The notes: generated by a model from the sequence alone, not told the origin. A DNA stretch of 64,000 bases from Geodermatophilus tzadiensis (GCF_003002915.1 NZ_PVTG01000003.1:1-64000), one strand, 5' to 3'. Counted from the first letter of the stretch, positions 1 through 9,072 are shown. A program made the numbers and translations.

Positions 1-60
1 GTTGAGGTCGGTCGTCACAACCCGAGCCTGAACACCCTCCGTCCGCGTCTACAGCGCCCT

Positions 61-77
61 TCGACCCTTCGGGTCGA
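61..77. repeat. Short perfect inverted repeat upstream of the kinase gene
   Basis: Seven-base arms (TCGACCC and GGGTCGA) flank a TTC loop. It lies in the leftmost 200 bases, where I see no coding gene. It could be a small operator or the end of a terminator belonging to a gene outside the window. Nothing else is recognisable in bases 1-187. Confidence 0.35.
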
Positions 78-187
78 TAGGACTTACTCGTCTAGGTGGT
101 CACCGCCCGCCCCACCCGTCCGGGACAGGGGCTGTGGACGCCGCTGCGGCCTGTGGACGGACGGAGCGGGCCGGCGCCCGGGCGTCC

Positions 188-193
188 TACCGT
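188..193 (+). promoter_or_regulatory. -10 box of a leaderless promoter (kinase gene)
   Basis: TACCGT is followed by seven bases and then the GTG at 201. There is no purine-rich ribosome-binding site. The arrangement matches the leaderless pattern seen repeatedly in this window. Confidence 0.5.
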
Positions 194-200
194 CGCCGCC

Positions 201-1877
201 GTGCCTGCCTCCCCGGACCCCGCCGGCCCGCCCGACGGCGCCCTGCGGCCGCCCGCCGTGCCCGGTTACCGGCTCGAGCGGCTGCTCGGCCGAGGGGGCT
301 CGGGTGAGGTCTGGCGGGCGGTTCCCCGGGCCGGCGGCCGACCCGTGGCCGTCAAGGTCCTCCTCGCCGGGGACGCCGAGCGGCAGGCGCGCGAGGCGGC
401 GCTGCTCGGCGCGCTGGACCACCCGCACCTGGTCCGGCTGCACGAGGTGGTGCACCAGCCGCGCCGCGGCGGACCGGCCCGGGTCGCGCTCGTCCTCGAC
501 CTGCTCGAGGGCGGCAGCCTGGCCGACCTGCTGGCCCGGCGCGGCCGGCTGCGACCCGGGGAGGTGGTGACCGCGCTCGCGCCGGTGGCAGCGGCGCTGG
601 CCTGCGCCCACGGGCAGGGCGTCGTGCACGGTGACCTGTCCCCGGGCAACGTCGTCTTCACCGCCGAGGGCCGTCCGGTGCTGACCGACCTGGGGGTGGC
701 CCGGGTGCTGGGGGAGGAGGCCGCGGGCGCGGTCACGCCGGCCTACGTCGACCCCGCCGTCGCACGCGGTGCGGCACCGGGCCCGGCGTCGGACGTCTTC
801 GGTGTCGCGGCCGCGGCCTTCCACGCCCTGACCGGGGTGGCGCCGTGGAACGCGGCGACCCCGGCCGACACCCTCGCCGTGGCCGCGACCGCGGAGCTGC
901 CCGACCTCGCCGAGCTGACCCCGGGAGCTCCACCCGCGCTGCTGGAGGTCGTCGCCCGCGGCCTGTCACCCGATCCGCACGACCGGGGCTCGGCGGCGGC
1001 GTTCGCGCTGGACCTCCGGCACGCCTGCCGTCCCGAGCCCGTGCTCCTGTCTCCCGCGGACGGGGCCGCTGCGGATGCGGGTGCCGGACGGGTCCCGCGC
1101 ACCGAGCTCACCCACGAGGTCCCCGGACGGCACCGGCGCCCGCCGCCGCGGGAGGTCCGGCCGGCTCCGCGCCGCCTGCTCCGCCTGCCCCGGCCGGGCG
1201 GCCCGCTGCTGCGGCGCGCCGCGGTGGCCCTCGGCGTGGCCGGGCTCGTGGTCGGCGCCGTCTGGCTGGGGACGGTGTGGACCCGGTCCGGTCCCGGGGG
1301 TGCCGACGGACCCGCCGCCGCGATGGCTGCGGCGACCGCGGGCTCGCCCGGCACGTCGTCCGTCTCGGCCCCGTCACCCCCACCCGCCCCGTCCACCGCC
1401 CGGACCCCCTCACCCGAGCCGACTCCCTCGTCCGAGCCGACCTCCTCGCCGCCACCCGCAGCCGGACCCGGCACGGCGGACGCCGACTGGCCGACCGTCC
1501 TCACCGGGCTCTACGCACGCCGGGCCGAGGCGCTGTCCAGCGCGTCCGCGGCGGGGCTCGGGGACGTCTACACACCGGACAGCGCCCTGCTCGCCGCCGA
1601 CCGCGCCTACGTGGAGGCGCTCGCGGCCTCCGGCGAGGTGCTGCGCGGCTTCCGGCCCGTCGTGGAGGAGGTGACGGCGACCGGCCTGCCTGACGCCGGC
1701 GGCCGGGTGGTGCTGCGGCTGGTGGACAGCTGGCCGTCCTACGACGTCGTCGCCGTCGACGATCCCGGCGGCGTGCCCCGGCGGACCGAGGCCGGTCGGG
1801 AGCGGACCCCGGTCAGCATGGTGCTGGTCCGCACCCCCGGGGGCTGGCGGATCGAGTCGGCCGGGCGGCTGACGTGA
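201..1877 (+). CDS. Membrane Ser/Thr protein kinase-like protein with divergent catalytic loop
   Basis: The roughly 558-residue protein has a Hanks-type kinase domain at about residues 20-280. It has a glycine-rich loop (GRGGSGEVW), the ATP-anchoring lysine of VAVKV (about K52), a catalytic-loop motif HGDLSPGN where HRDLKPEN is usual (Asp about 145), and DLG in place of DFG (about 163). The catalytic and metal-binding Asp/Asn are kept, so activity is possible, but the Arg before Asp and the Lys after it are lost. One transmembrane helix lies near residues 339-362. It is followed by a Pro/Ser/Thr-rich linker and a C-terminal extracytoplasmic domain with an NTF2-like look (ending VRTPGGWRIESAGRLT). 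An in-frame GTG at 96 exists, but GTG 201 is preferred because a -10 box precedes it. The gene converges on the epimerase gene with a 6-base gap. Substrate unknown. Confidence 0.8.
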   Translation: MPASPDPAGPPDGALRPPAVPGYRLERLLGRGGSGEVWRAVPRAGGRPVAVKVLLAGDAERQAREAALLGALDHPHLVRLHEVVHQPRRGGPARVALVLDLLEGGSLADLLARRGRLRPGEVVTALAPVAAALACAHGQGVVHGDLSPGNVVFTAEGRPVLTDLGVARVLGEEAAGAVTPAYVDPAVARGAAPGPASDVFGVAAAAFHALTGVAPWNAATPADTLAVAATAELPDLAELTPGAPPALLEVVARGLSPDPHDRGSAAAFALDLRHACRPEPVLLSPADGAAADAGAGRVPRTELTHEVPGRHRRPPPREVRPAPRRLLRLPRPGGPLLRRAAVALGVAGLVVGAVWLGTVWTRSGPGGADGPAAAMAAATAGSPGTSSVSAPSPPPAPSTARTPSPEPTPSSEPTSSPPPAAGPGTADADWPTVLTGLYARRAEALSSASAAGLGDVYTPDSALLAADRAYVEALAASGEVLRGFRPVVEEVTATGLPDAGGRVVLRLVDSWPSYDVVAVDDPGGVPRRTEAGRERTPVSMVLVRTPGGWRIESAGRLT

Positions 1878-1883
1878 GGCCGG

Positions 1884-2795
1884 TCAGCCTCGGGCGAGGG
1901 CGTCGCGCAGTGCCGCGGGCAGGTCGGGATGGGTGAAGCGGTAGCCGGCGGCCTGCAGCTTCGCGGGGACGGCGCGCTGCCCGGCCAGGACGCTGGAGCG
2001 GCCGAACTCGCCCAGGGCCAGCCGGATCACCGGCGCGGGCACCGGGAGGACGGCCGGCCGGTGCACGGCCCGGGCGAGGTCCCGCACGAAGTCGGCGTTG
2101 GTCACCGGGTCGGGACCGGTCAGGTTCACCGGGCCGGACACCCCGTCGGCGGTGAGCAGGAAGCGGATGGCGCCGACCTCGTCGGCCAGGCCGATCCACG
2201 GCCAGTACTGGCGGCCCGAGCCCATGCGGCCACCGAGCCCGGCGCGGAACACGGTGCCGAGGATCCGCACCAGCATCGCGCCGCGGCCGATGACGAGCCC
2301 GGTGCGCAGGGTGGCCACGCGCACCCCGGCGTCGGCGGCCGGGCGGGTGGCGTCCTCCCACTGCACGCAGACGCGGGCCAGGAAGTCGTCGCCGGCCGGG
2401 CCCTGCTCGTCGGTGACGCGGTCGCCGGTGTCGCCGTAGTAGCCGACGGCCGACGCCGACAGCAGCACCCGGCGGCGACCGGGTTCCTCGGCGGCGACGG
2501 TCGCCAGCGCCTCGCTGAGGGTGCGGGTGCTGTCGACCCGGCTGCCGAGGACGTCCCGGCGGTAGCCCTCGGTGAAGGGGCGCGGGCGGATCGGCGTACC
2601 GGCCAGGTTGACCACCGCGTCGACGTCGCGCAGCAGCGTGGCGTCGATGGAGTGGTGCTGGGGCTCCCAGCGGTGTTCGTCGGCGGTGCGGGGGGTGCGG
2701 CGGACCAGGCGGATGACCTCGTGCCCGTCGGCCCGCAGGGCGGGGACCAGGGCGTTGCCGATGAGTCCGGACGCGCCGGTGACCGCGATCTTCAT
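1884..2795 (-). CDS. TIGR01777-family NAD(P)-dependent epimerase/dehydratase
   Basis: The roughly 303-residue protein belongs to the extended SDR superfamily. It begins MKIAVTGASGLIGNALVPAL, a Rossmann nucleotide-binding motif (TGASGLIG), and carries SASAVGYYG with the SDR tyrosine. The C-terminal part resembles the DUF1731 tail of the YfcH/TIGR01777 family (ALGEFGRSSVLAGQRAVP). The substrate of this family is unknown. I chose the ATG at 2795 because GAGGAGG lies four bases upstream; a longer frame starting at 2825 has no such support. The gene follows the E2 gene on the same strand but is separated from it by a strong hairpin, so it probably has its own promoter. The mycobacterial counterpart (Rv2216) is also beside dlaT. 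Confidence 0.88.
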   Translation of the reverse strand: MKIAVTGASGLIGNALVPALRADGHEVIRLVRRTPRTADEHRWEPQHHSIDATLLRDVDAVVNLAGTPIRPRPFTEGYRRDVLGSRVDSTRTLSEALATVAAEEPGRRRVLLSASAVGYYGDTGDRVTDEQGPAGDDFLARVCVQWEDATRPAADAGVRVATLRTGLVIGRGAMLVRILGTVFRAGLGGRMGSGRQYWPWIGLADEVGAIRFLLTADGVSGPVNLTGPDPVTNADFVRDLARAVHRPAVLPVPAPVIRLALGEFGRSSVLAGQRAVPAKLQAAGYRFTHPDLPAALRDALARG

Positions 2796-2828
2796 GACCC
2801 TCCTCGATCCCCCTGGCCGGGACACGGA

Positions 2829-2856
2829 CGGGCCCCGGCGCGCACGCCGGGGCCCG
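2829..2856 (-). terminator. Hairpin terminator of the sucB/E2 gene
   Basis: A perfect 12-base-pair stem (CGGGCCCCGGCG with its complement) closes a CGCA tetraloop 12 bases beyond the E2 stop codon. There is no T tract, as is usual in high-G+C actinobacteria. Confidence 0.7.
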
Positions 2857-2867
2857 ACCGGGGGACG

Positions 2868-4754
2868 TCAGGCGAGACCGAGCTCGCCCTCGAACTGACC
2901 TGCCTCCAACCGGTCCTTGACCGTGGTGAGGAAGCGGGCGGCGTCAGCGCCGTCGACGATCCGGTGGTCGTAGGTGAGGGCCAGGTAGACCATCGACCGG
3001 ACCGCGATGACCTCGCCGAGGTCGGGGTCCTGCACGACCACCGGACGCTTCACCACGCTGCCGGTGCCCAGGATCGCCACCTGCGGCTGGTTGATGATCG
3101 GCGTGTCGAACAGGGCGCCGCGGCTGCCGGTGTTGGTCAGCGTGAACGTGCCGCCGCCCAGCTCGTCGGGGGTCACCTTGTTGAGCCGGGTGCGCTCGGC
3201 CAGGTCGGAGATCTTGCGGGCCAGGCCGCCGATGCTCAGGTCACCGGCTTCGCGGATGACCGGCACCAGCAGGCCGCGCTCGGTGTCCACCGCGACGCCG
3301 AGGTTCTCCGCGTCGTGGTAGGTGACCGTGCCGGCCTCCATGTCCACCGAGGAGTTCACGGCCGGGTGGGCCTTGAGCGCCTCGACGGCCGCCTTGGCGA
3401 AGAACGGCAGGAACGACAGCTTGACGCCCTCGCGTGCCTGGAAGTCCGCCTTGGCCCGGTCGCGCAGCTTGGCGATCCGGGTGATGTCGACCTCGACCAC
3501 GGTGGTCAGCTGGGCGCTGACCGCGAGCGACTCGACCATCCGCTGGGCGATGACCTTGCGCAGGCGGGACATCTTCTCGGTGCGGCCCCGCAGCGACGGG
3601 TCGGGCTGGGCGGCCGGCGACGGGGTGGCCGGACGGCCACCGGCGGCAGCCGGAGCCGGGGCGGCCTCCGCGGCCGGAGCCGGGGCGGCGGCCTGCTCGG
3701 CGGCCGCGAGCACGTCCTGCTTGCGGATCCGCCCGCCGACACCGGTGCCGGTGACCGACTTCAGGTCGACCCCGTGCTCGGCGGCCAGGCGGCGCACCAG
3801 CGGGGTGACGTAGGTGCCCGCACCGTCAGCGGGTGCCGGAGCGGGCGCGGGCGCCGGCGCCGGGCCCTGCCCGCCGGAGGAGGCCGGGCGCGGCTGGGAC
3901 GGAGGGGTGCTCTGCTGCTCGGCGACCGTCTCGGCGGCACCGGAGCCGTAGTCGGCACCGGCCGGGACCGACGGCGGGGGGCCGGGGGGCGCGGGCGCCG
4001 GAGGCTCCTGCCGCGGTGCCGCCGGCTGCGTGACGGGCGTGTCCTGCTGAGCGGGCGCCGGGGCGGGAGCGGACGGCGCGGGGGCGCTCGCCGCGGCACC
4101 GCTGCCGATGACGGCCAGCTGCGCGCCGACCTCGACGGTCTCGTCCTCGTTGACCGTGATCTCCAGCAGCGTGCCGGACACCGGCGCGGGGATCTCGGTG
4201 TCGACCTTGTCGGTGGAGACCTCCAGCAGCGGCTCGTCGGCGCTGACCTCGTCACCGACGGCCTTCAACCAGCGGGTGACCGTGCCCTCGGTGACGCTCT
4301 CGCCGAGCGCCGGCATGGTCACCGGCGTCCCCTCGCCGCCACCGCCACCGCCACCGCTGTCGGCCGAGGCCGGCGCGGGCTCCGGCTGCTGCTCCTGCTG
4401 GGGCGCGGCCTGCTGCTCCTGCGGGGCGGGGCCGGCGTCGTCGACCTGCTGGTCCGGCGTCTGCGGGGTGTCCTGGTCGTCCGCGGACGCCGGACCGCCG
4501 GCGCCGTCCCCGTCGCCCTCCCCGCCGATCACCGCGAGCTCGGCGCCGACCTCGACGGTCTCGTCCTCCGACACCAGGATCCGGCTGAGGACGCCCGCGG
4601 CGGGCGAGGGGATCTCGGTGTCGACCTTGTCGGTCGACACCTCGAGGAGGGGCTCGTCGACCTCGACCTGCTCACCCTCCTGCTTGAGCCATCGGGTGAC
4701 CGTGCCCTCGGTGACGCTCTCGCCCAGGGCGGGCATGGTGACGGAGGTCGGCAT
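2868..4754 (-). CDS. sucB: 2-oxoacid dehydrogenase E2, dihydrolipoyl succinyl-/acetyltransferase (actinobacterial SucB/DlaT type)
   Basis: The 628-residue protein is the acyltransferase core of a 2-oxoacid dehydrogenase complex (pyruvate and/or 2-oxoglutarate). It has two lipoyl domains, at about 1-78 and 143-220, each with the lipoylation motif STDKVDTE. A long Ala/Pro/Gln-rich linker follows each one, and the first contains a run of seven glycines. The peripheral E3/E1-binding domain is at about 313-350 ([15 protein letters not shown]...GGRIRKQDV). The catalytic domain spans about 390-625 and includes the active-site motif [12 protein letters not shown]. Two-lipoyl architecture and length match the actinobacterial SucB family. 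It lies 48 bases downstream of lpd on the same strand, so E3 and E2 are probably co-transcribed. An AAGGAG box about 12 bases before the ATG supports the start. Whether PDH, ODH or both use it cannot be told from sequence. Confidence 0.93.
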   Translation of the reverse strand: MPTSVTMPALGESVTEGTVTRWLKQEGEQVEVDEPLLEVSTDKVDTEIPSPAAGVLSRILVSEDETVEVGAELAVIGGEGDGDGAGGPASADDQDTPQTPDQQVDDAGPAPQEQQAAPQQEQQPEPAPASADSGGGGGGGEGTPVTMPALGESVTEGTVTRWLKAVGDEVSADEPLLEVSTDKVDTEIPAPVSGTLLEITVNEDETVEVGAQLAVIGSGAAASAPAPSAPAPAPAQQDTPVTQPAAPRQEPPAPAPPGPPPSVPAGADYGSGAAETVAEQQSTPPSQPRPASSGGQGPAPAPAPAPAPADGAGTYVTPLVRRLAAEHGVDLKSVTGTGVGGRIRKQDVLAAAEQAAAPAPAAEAAPAPAAAGGRPATPSPAAQPDPSLRGRTEKMSRLRKVIAQRMVESLAVSAQLTTVVEVDITRIAKLRDRAKADFQAREGVKLSFLPFFAKAAVEALKAHPAVNSSVDMEAGTVTYHDAENLGVAVDTERGLLVPVIREAGDLSIGGLARKISDLAERTRLNKVTPDELGGGTFTLTNTGSRGALFDTPIINQPQVAILGTGSVVKRPVVVQDPDLGEVIAVRSMVYLALTYDHRIVDGADAARFLTTVKDRLEAGQFEGELGLA

Positions 4755-4802
4755 CGGGGCAGGGCTCCTTCGTGGTGGCGGTGGGGGAGACGGGGTGCTC
4801 GG

Positions 4803-6185
4803 TCAGCTGTGCGCGTGCAGGGGCTTGCCGGCCAGGGCCAGGTGGGCCTCGCCGATGGCCTCGCTCTGCGTCGGGTGCGGGTGGATCAGGGCGGCCACCT
4901 CGTCGGGCAGGGCCTCCCAGTTGAAGATGAGCTGGGCCTCGGCGACGAGCTCGCCGACCCGGCTGCCGACCATGTGCACGCCGACGACCGGCCCGTCCTT
5001 CTGGCGGATCAGCTTGACCGCGCCCTGGGTCTTGAGGATCTGGCTGCGCCCGTTGCCGCCGAGGTCGTAGACGAGGGTCTCGACGTCGTCGCCGTACTTC
5101 TCGCGGGCCTGGACCTCGGTGAGGCCCACCGAGGCCACCTCGGGCTCCGAGTAGGTGACCCGCGGGACGCCGGCGTAGTCGATCGGCACGACCGGCAGCC
5201 CGGCGAGGCGCTCGGCGACGAGGATGCCCTCGCCGAAGCCGACGTGGGCGAGCTGCAGGGTGGGGATCAGGTCGCCGACGGCGGAGATGGTCGGGACGTT
5301 GGTCTGGCAGTACTCGTCGACCAGCACGTAGCCGCGGTCCATCGCGACGCCGGCCTCCTCGTAGCCCAGGCCCTGGCTGACCGGGCCCCGGCCGACGGCG
5401 ACCAGCACGATCTCGGCCTCGAACTCCTTGCCGTTCTGCAGGCTGACCTTCACGCCGTTCTCGGTGTTCTGGACCGACGAGACGAGGTTGCCGAGCTCGA
5501 AGTTGATCTTCCGGCGGCGGAACGCCCGCTCGAGCAGCTTGGAGGAGCTCTCGTCCTCCAGGGGGACGAGGTGCTTGAGGCCCTCGATGATCGTCACGTC
5601 GACGCCGAAGGACTTCCAGGCGCTGGCGAACTCGCAGCCGATGACGCCGCCGCCGAGGATGATCGCCGAGGTCGGCACGCGGTCGAGCCCGAGGGCCTGC
5701 TCGCTGTCGATGACGCGGACGCCGTCGAGCTCGACGCCCGGGATGCTGCGGGAGTAGGAGCCGGTGGCCAGCAGGACGTGGCGGCCCTCGTAGGTCTCCC
5801 CGTTCACCGACACGGCGGTGGGGGAGACCAGCCGGCCCTCGCCCTCGACGTAGGTGATCTTGCGGCTCTTGATCAGCCCCTGCAGGCCCTTGTAGAGCCG
5901 GGAGATGACGCCGTCCTTGTAGGCGTTGACCCCGTCCATGTCGATGCCGGCCAGCGAGGTCTTGACGCCGAACTGCTCGCCCTCGCGGGCCTGGTCGGCG
6001 ATCTCGCCGCTGTGCAGCAGCGCCTTGGTGGGGATGCAGCCCCGGTGCAGGCAGGTGCCGCCGACCTTGTCCTTCTCGATCAGGACGACCGACAACCCGA
6101 GCTCGGCCGCCCGCAGCGCTGCGGCGTAGCCACCCGAGCCACCACCGAGGATGACCAGGTCGGCGGGGGAGGTGGGTGCGCTCAC
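4803..6185 (-). CDS. lpdA: Dihydrolipoyl dehydrogenase (E3)
   Basis: The roughly 460-residue flavoprotein reoxidises the dihydrolipoyl groups of E2 with NAD+. The FAD-binding GGGSGG motif is at residues 14-19. The redox-active disulfide is GGTCLHRGCIPTK (C45 and C50). A central NAD-binding segment (ILGGGVIGCEFA) and the C-terminal dimer-interface His-Glu motif HPHPTQSEAIGE complete the family signature. The frame extends upstream to 6248, but GTG 6185 is preceded by GAGGAG at good spacing and gives the normal N-terminus. sucB follows 48 bases downstream. A 20-base palindrome at 6213-6232 lies just upstream and may control it. Confidence 0.95.
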   Translation of the reverse strand: MSAPTSPADLVILGGGSGGYAAALRAAELGLSVVLIEKDKVGGTCLHRGCIPTKALLHSGEIADQAREGEQFGVKTSLAGIDMDGVNAYKDGVISRLYKGLQGLIKSRKITYVEGEGRLVSPTAVSVNGETYEGRHVLLATGSYSRSIPGVELDGVRVIDSEQALGLDRVPTSAIILGGGVIGCEFASAWKSFGVDVTIIEGLKHLVPLEDESSSKLLERAFRRRKINFELGNLVSSVQNTENGVKVSLQNGKEFEAEIVLVAVGRGPVSQGLGYEEAGVAMDRGYVLVDEYCQTNVPTISAVGDLIPTLQLAHVGFGEGILVAERLAGLPVVPIDYAGVPRVTYSEPEVASVGLTEVQAREKYGDDVETLVYDLGGNGRSQILKTQGAVKLIRQKDGPVVGVHMVGSRVGELVAEAQLIFNWEALPDEVAALIHPHPTQSEAIGEAHLALAGKPLHAHS

Positions 6186-6212
6186 GACGTGCTCCTCGAA
6201 GTCCGTGGATTG

Positions 6213-6232
6213 CCCCGTTCGTCCGAACGGGG
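6213..6232. promoter_or_regulatory. 20-base palindrome upstream of lpd (candidate operator)
   Basis: Nine-base perfect arms (CCCCGTTCG and CGAACGGGG) are separated by only TC. Such a short spacer suits a dimeric regulator better than an RNA hairpin. It lies 28 bases before the lpd start codon. The rest of the interval 6186-6341 shows nothing else recognisable. Confidence 0.45.
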
Positions 6233-6341
6233 GATGGTCCGCGCCCATCCTGCCACTCCGGAGATCGTCCGGCCGAGGGCGGCGACCGCGGCGGGGCGCA
6301 CGTCGCCGGGGACGGCGCGGGCGCCCCGCCGGTGGCGCGGG

Positions 6342-7853
6342 TCAGCCGGCGAGCAAGTCCTCGATGGTGGCCAGCAACGTGCGCACCGGCACGCCGGTGC
6401 CGCCCTTGGGCGTGTAGCCCCACGGGGACCCGGTGTTGTAGCTCGGGCCGGCGATGTCGATGTGCGCCCACGGCAGGCCGGCGGGCACGAACTCGGCGAG
6501 GAAGTGCGCCCCGACGAGCATCCCGCCCATCCGGTCGGCGTTGGCGTTGACGAAGTCCGCGATCGGGGAGTCGATGCCCCGGCGCAGCTCCTCGGGCATC
6601 GGCATCGCCCACATCGGCTCGCCGCTGCGCCGGCTGGCGGCGACGACGGCGTCGCGCAGGTCGTCGCTGCCCATGACGCCGGCCGTCCGCGAGCCGAGCG
6701 CGACGAGCTGGGCACCGGTGAGCGTCGAGGTCTCGAGCAGGACGTCGGGCGAGTCCTCGGCGGCGCGGGCGATGGCATCGGCGAGGACGACCCGTCCCTC
6801 GGCGTCGGTGTTGGTGATCTCGGCCTTCTTGCCGTTGCGGAAGGTGACCACGTCCGCGGGGCGGTAGGCGGTGCCGCTGGGCAGGTTCTCGGCCATCGGG
6901 ACGGTGGCGGTGACCTCGACCGGCAGCCCCAGCCGGGCGACCAGGCAGACCGTGGCGATGACCGCGGCGGCGCCGGCCATGTCGCTGGTCATGTGGTGCA
7001 TGTTCTGGGCCGGCTTGATGGACAGGCCGCCGCTGTCGAAGGTGATGCCCTTTCCGACCAGGGCGACCTTCTTGCGGGCCTTCCGGCCGCTGTAGGTCAG
7101 CCGCAGCAGGCGGGGCCCGCGCGCCGAGCCGCTGCCCACGGCCAGCACGCCGCCGTAGCCGCCGGCGACGAGGTCGTCCTCGTCGAGCACCTCGACCGAC
7201 AGGCCGGCGGCCTTGCCCGCCTCCGCGCCGCGGGCGGCGAGCTCGGCGGGGAAGAGGTCGTTGGGCGGGGTGTTGACCAGGTCGCGCACGAGCGCGACGG
7301 CGTCGGCCACCGCGCGCACCCGGGTCAGCGGCGCCTTGGCCGCGCCGGCGTCGGGGACGACGACGGTGAACTCGCGCGGCGGCGCCGGCCGGTCGGCGGG
7401 CAGGTCGGACTTGTAGGCCGTGAACTCGTAGGCACCCAGCAGCGCGCCCTCGCCGACGGCGTGCAGCCGCTCGGCGTCGGGCGCACCGCCGACCGCGGCG
7501 AGCAGCGTGACGACCGAGCTGCGCCCGGACAGCGCCCGGCTGGCGGCGCCCGCCGCCCGGCGGACCGCCTCGGGGGAGTAGCCGCCGGTGGCCTCCGGAG
7601 CGCCGAGCCCCACGGCCGCGACCACCGGGAAGGGGCCCTGGCCGAGGGTGGACAGCCGGGTCACCTCGTCGTGGGCCCCGCGGGCACCGAGGTCGGCGAG
7701 CGCGGACATCAGCCGGCCGCCCAGCAGCCGGTCGACGGCCTCCGCGCCCGGCGTGGGCAGCGGGCCGGAGGTGCCCTTCCCGATGCCGACGACGACGGCG
7801 TCGGCGGGGGTCTTCTCGAGGGGGCGGTCGGTGGCGGTGATCGTCGGCGGCAC
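6342..7853 (-). CDS. pepA: Leucyl aminopeptidase, M17 family
   Basis: The 503-residue cytosolic zinc/manganese aminopeptidase releases N-terminal residues from peptides. The M17 catalytic domain has the metal and catalytic-lysine segment VGKGITFDSGGLSIKP and the signature NTDAEGRVVLADA. Length is typical for PepA. The GTG start is set by a -10 box (TAGGAT) that ends six bases upstream, with no ribosome-binding site, so the mRNA is probably leaderless. The gene is divergent from gcvT; between the two promoters lies a member of the hairpin repeat family. The neighbouring mycobacterial order (pepB near dlaT and gcvT) is the same. Confidence 0.95.
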   Translation of the reverse strand: MPPTITATDRPLEKTPADAVVVGIGKGTSGPLPTPGAEAVDRLLGGRLMSALADLGARGAHDEVTRLSTLGQGPFPVVAAVGLGAPEATGGYSPEAVRRAAGAASRALSGRSSVVTLLAAVGGAPDAERLHAVGEGALLGAYEFTAYKSDLPADRPAPPREFTVVVPDAGAAKAPLTRVRAVADAVALVRDLVNTPPNDLFPAELAARGAEAGKAAGLSVEVLDEDDLVAGGYGGVLAVGSGSARGPRLLRLTYSGRKARKKVALVGKGITFDSGGLSIKPAQNMHHMTSDMAGAAAVIATVCLVARLGLPVEVTATVPMAENLPSGTAYRPADVVTFRNGKKAEITNTDAEGRVVLADAIARAAEDSPDVLLETSTLTGAQLVALGSRTAGVMGSDDLRDAVVAASRRSGEPMWAMPMPEELRRGIDSPIADFVNANADRMGGMLVGAHFLAEFVPAGLPWAHIDIAGPSYNTGSPWGYTPKGGTGVPVRTLLATIEDLLAG

Positions 7854-7859
7854 CGCTCG

Positions 7860-7865
7860 ATCCTA
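7860..7865 (-). promoter_or_regulatory. -10 box of leaderless pepA promoter
   Basis: TAGGAT on the minus strand ends six bases before the GTG start. The hairpin repeat begins within a few bases upstream and occupies the place of a -35 element. Confidence 0.55.
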
Positions 7866-7866
7866 G

Positions 7867-7926
7867 AAGGGCCCCCGTGCCCCCCACGCCGCGCAGGCTC
7901 GGCGCGGGTCCCCGCACGGGGGCCGT
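7867..7926 (-). repeat. Intergenic hairpin repeat, copy E (pepA/gcvT divergent region)
   Basis: An outer stem of 11 perfect pairs (GGCCCCCGTGC at 7870-7880 with GCACGGGGGCC at 7914-7924) encloses the family's inner boxes. On the minus strand these are GGGGACCCGCGCC and GGCGTGGGGGGC. The outer stem differs in sequence from the other copies but keeps pairing. Unlike a terminator it lies between two divergent gene starts. A box resembling ACGTGC-N-G-N-AACGGCC precedes it on the minus strand and is shared with copy D. Confidence 0.7.
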
Positions 7927-7943
7927 TGCCGCACGTGGGCGGA

Positions 7944-7949
7944 TAGCGT
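7944..7949 (+). promoter_or_regulatory. -10 box of leaderless gcvT promoter
   Basis: TAGCGT is followed by six bases and the GTG start at 7956. The GCGGGA between them is too close to act as a normal ribosome-binding site. Confidence 0.5.
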
Positions 7950-7955
7950 GCGGGA

Positions 7956-9065
7956 GTGAGCCCGCGGACCTCGCCCCTGCACGAGCGGCACGTCGCGGCC
8001 GGCGCCAAGCTGGCCGACTTCGGCGGCTGGTCGATGCCCATCGAGTACGCCGGTGGCGGCGTGCTGGCCGAGCACGCCGCCGTGCGCGAGGGGGTCGGGC
8101 TCTTCGACGTCTCGCACCTGGGCACCGGGACCGTCCGCGGCCCGGGCGCGGCGGCTCTCGTCGACGCCGCGCTGACCAACGACCTCGGGCGGATCGGCCC
8201 CGGCCGGGCGCAGTACACGCTGTGCTGCGTCCCCGACGGGGAGGCCGACGCCGGCGGGGTGGTCGACGACCTGATCGTCTACCTGCACGGCCCCGACGAC
8301 GTGCTGCTGGTGCCCAACGCGGCCAACGCCCAGGAGGTGCTGGCCCGGCTGGCCGCCGCGGCGCCGCCGGGGGTGACCGTGACCGACCGGCACGAGGAGG
8401 TCGCCGTGCTGGCCGTGCAGGGTCCCCGGTCGGCCGCGGTCCTCGCTGCCGCGGGGCTGGTCGCCGACCTGGACTACATGGCCTTCGCCGGTGGGGAGGG
8501 ACAGGAGGTCACCGTCTGCCGGACCGGTTACACCGGCGAGCACGGCTACGAGCTGCTCGCCCCGGCCGAGCGGGCGGGCGCGCTGTGGGACCGGCTGCTG
8601 GAGGCCGGCGCGGCCGAGGGCGTCCGGCCGTGCGGCCTGGGCGCCCGCGACACCCTGCGCACCGAGATGGGCTACCCGCTGCACGGCCACGAGCTGTCCC
8701 GGCAGGTCACCCCGAACCAGGCCCGCAGCGGGTGGGCCGTCGGCTGGCGCAAGCCGGCGTTCTGGGGCCGGGAGGCGCTGCTGGCCGAGCGGGAGGCCGG
8801 GCCGGCGCGCCTGCTGTGGGGCCTGCGCGCGCCCGGCCGGGGCATCCCGCGCCCGGGGATGGCCGTGCTCGACTCTGCGGGCGCCCGGGTCGGGGAGGTC
8901 ACCAGCGGCACGTTCTCGCCCAGCCTGCGCACCGGCATCGCCCTCGCGCTGCTCGACACCGCCGCCGGTGTCGAGGCCGGGGCGGAGCTGGCTGTCGACG
9001 TCCGCGGACGTCCGCAGCCGGTCGAGGTCGTGACGCCGCCGTTCGTCCCCTCGCACGTGCGCTGA
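7956..9065 (+). CDS. gcvT: Aminomethyltransferase, glycine cleavage T protein
   Basis: The 369-residue protein transfers the aminomethyl carbon from the H protein to tetrahydrofolate, releasing ammonia. N-terminal [19 protein letters not shown] and the segment [12 protein letters not shown] are typical of the GCV_T domain. [13 protein letters not shown] and [20 protein letters not shown] belong to the second half of the fold, followed by the C-terminal GCV_T barrel with [16 protein letters not shown]. Length is normal. No glycine riboswitch precedes it; the transcript appears leaderless. The other cleavage-system genes are not in this window. The gene converges on the YihY gene with a 7-base gap. 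Confidence 0.95.
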   Translation: MSPRTSPLHERHVAAGAKLADFGGWSMPIEYAGGGVLAEHAAVREGVGLFDVSHLGTGTVRGPGAAALVDAALTNDLGRIGPGRAQYTLCCVPDGEADAGGVVDDLIVYLHGPDDVLLVPNAANAQEVLARLAAAAPPGVTVTDRHEEVAVLAVQGPRSAAVLAAAGLVADLDYMAFAGGEGQEVTVCRTGYTGEHGYELLAPAERAGALWDRLLEAGAAEGVRPCGLGARDTLRTEMGYPLHGHELSRQVTPNQARSGWAVGWRKPAFWGREALLAEREAGPARLLWGLRAPGRGIPRPGMAVLDSAGARVGEVTSGTFSPSLRTGIALALLDTAAGVEAGAELAVDVRGRPQPVEVVTPPFVPSHVR

Positions 9066-9072
9066 GCGGCGC

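Noticed and set aside
4336-4356. Trinucleotide repeat inside the E2 gene as a regulatory repeat
   Set aside because: It encodes the glycine run of the interdomain linker; such linkers are ordinary in multi-lipoyl E2 proteins.
7867-7926. Glycine riboswitch for gcvT
   Set aside because: The hairpin does not match the glycine aptamer, and gcvT appears leaderless.
1929-7946. Continuous open frame of about 2000 codons on the plus strand
   Set aside because: It runs antisense to the epimerase, E2, E3 and aminopeptidase genes, all with clear family motifs. Long spurious frames are normal in DNA this rich in G+C.
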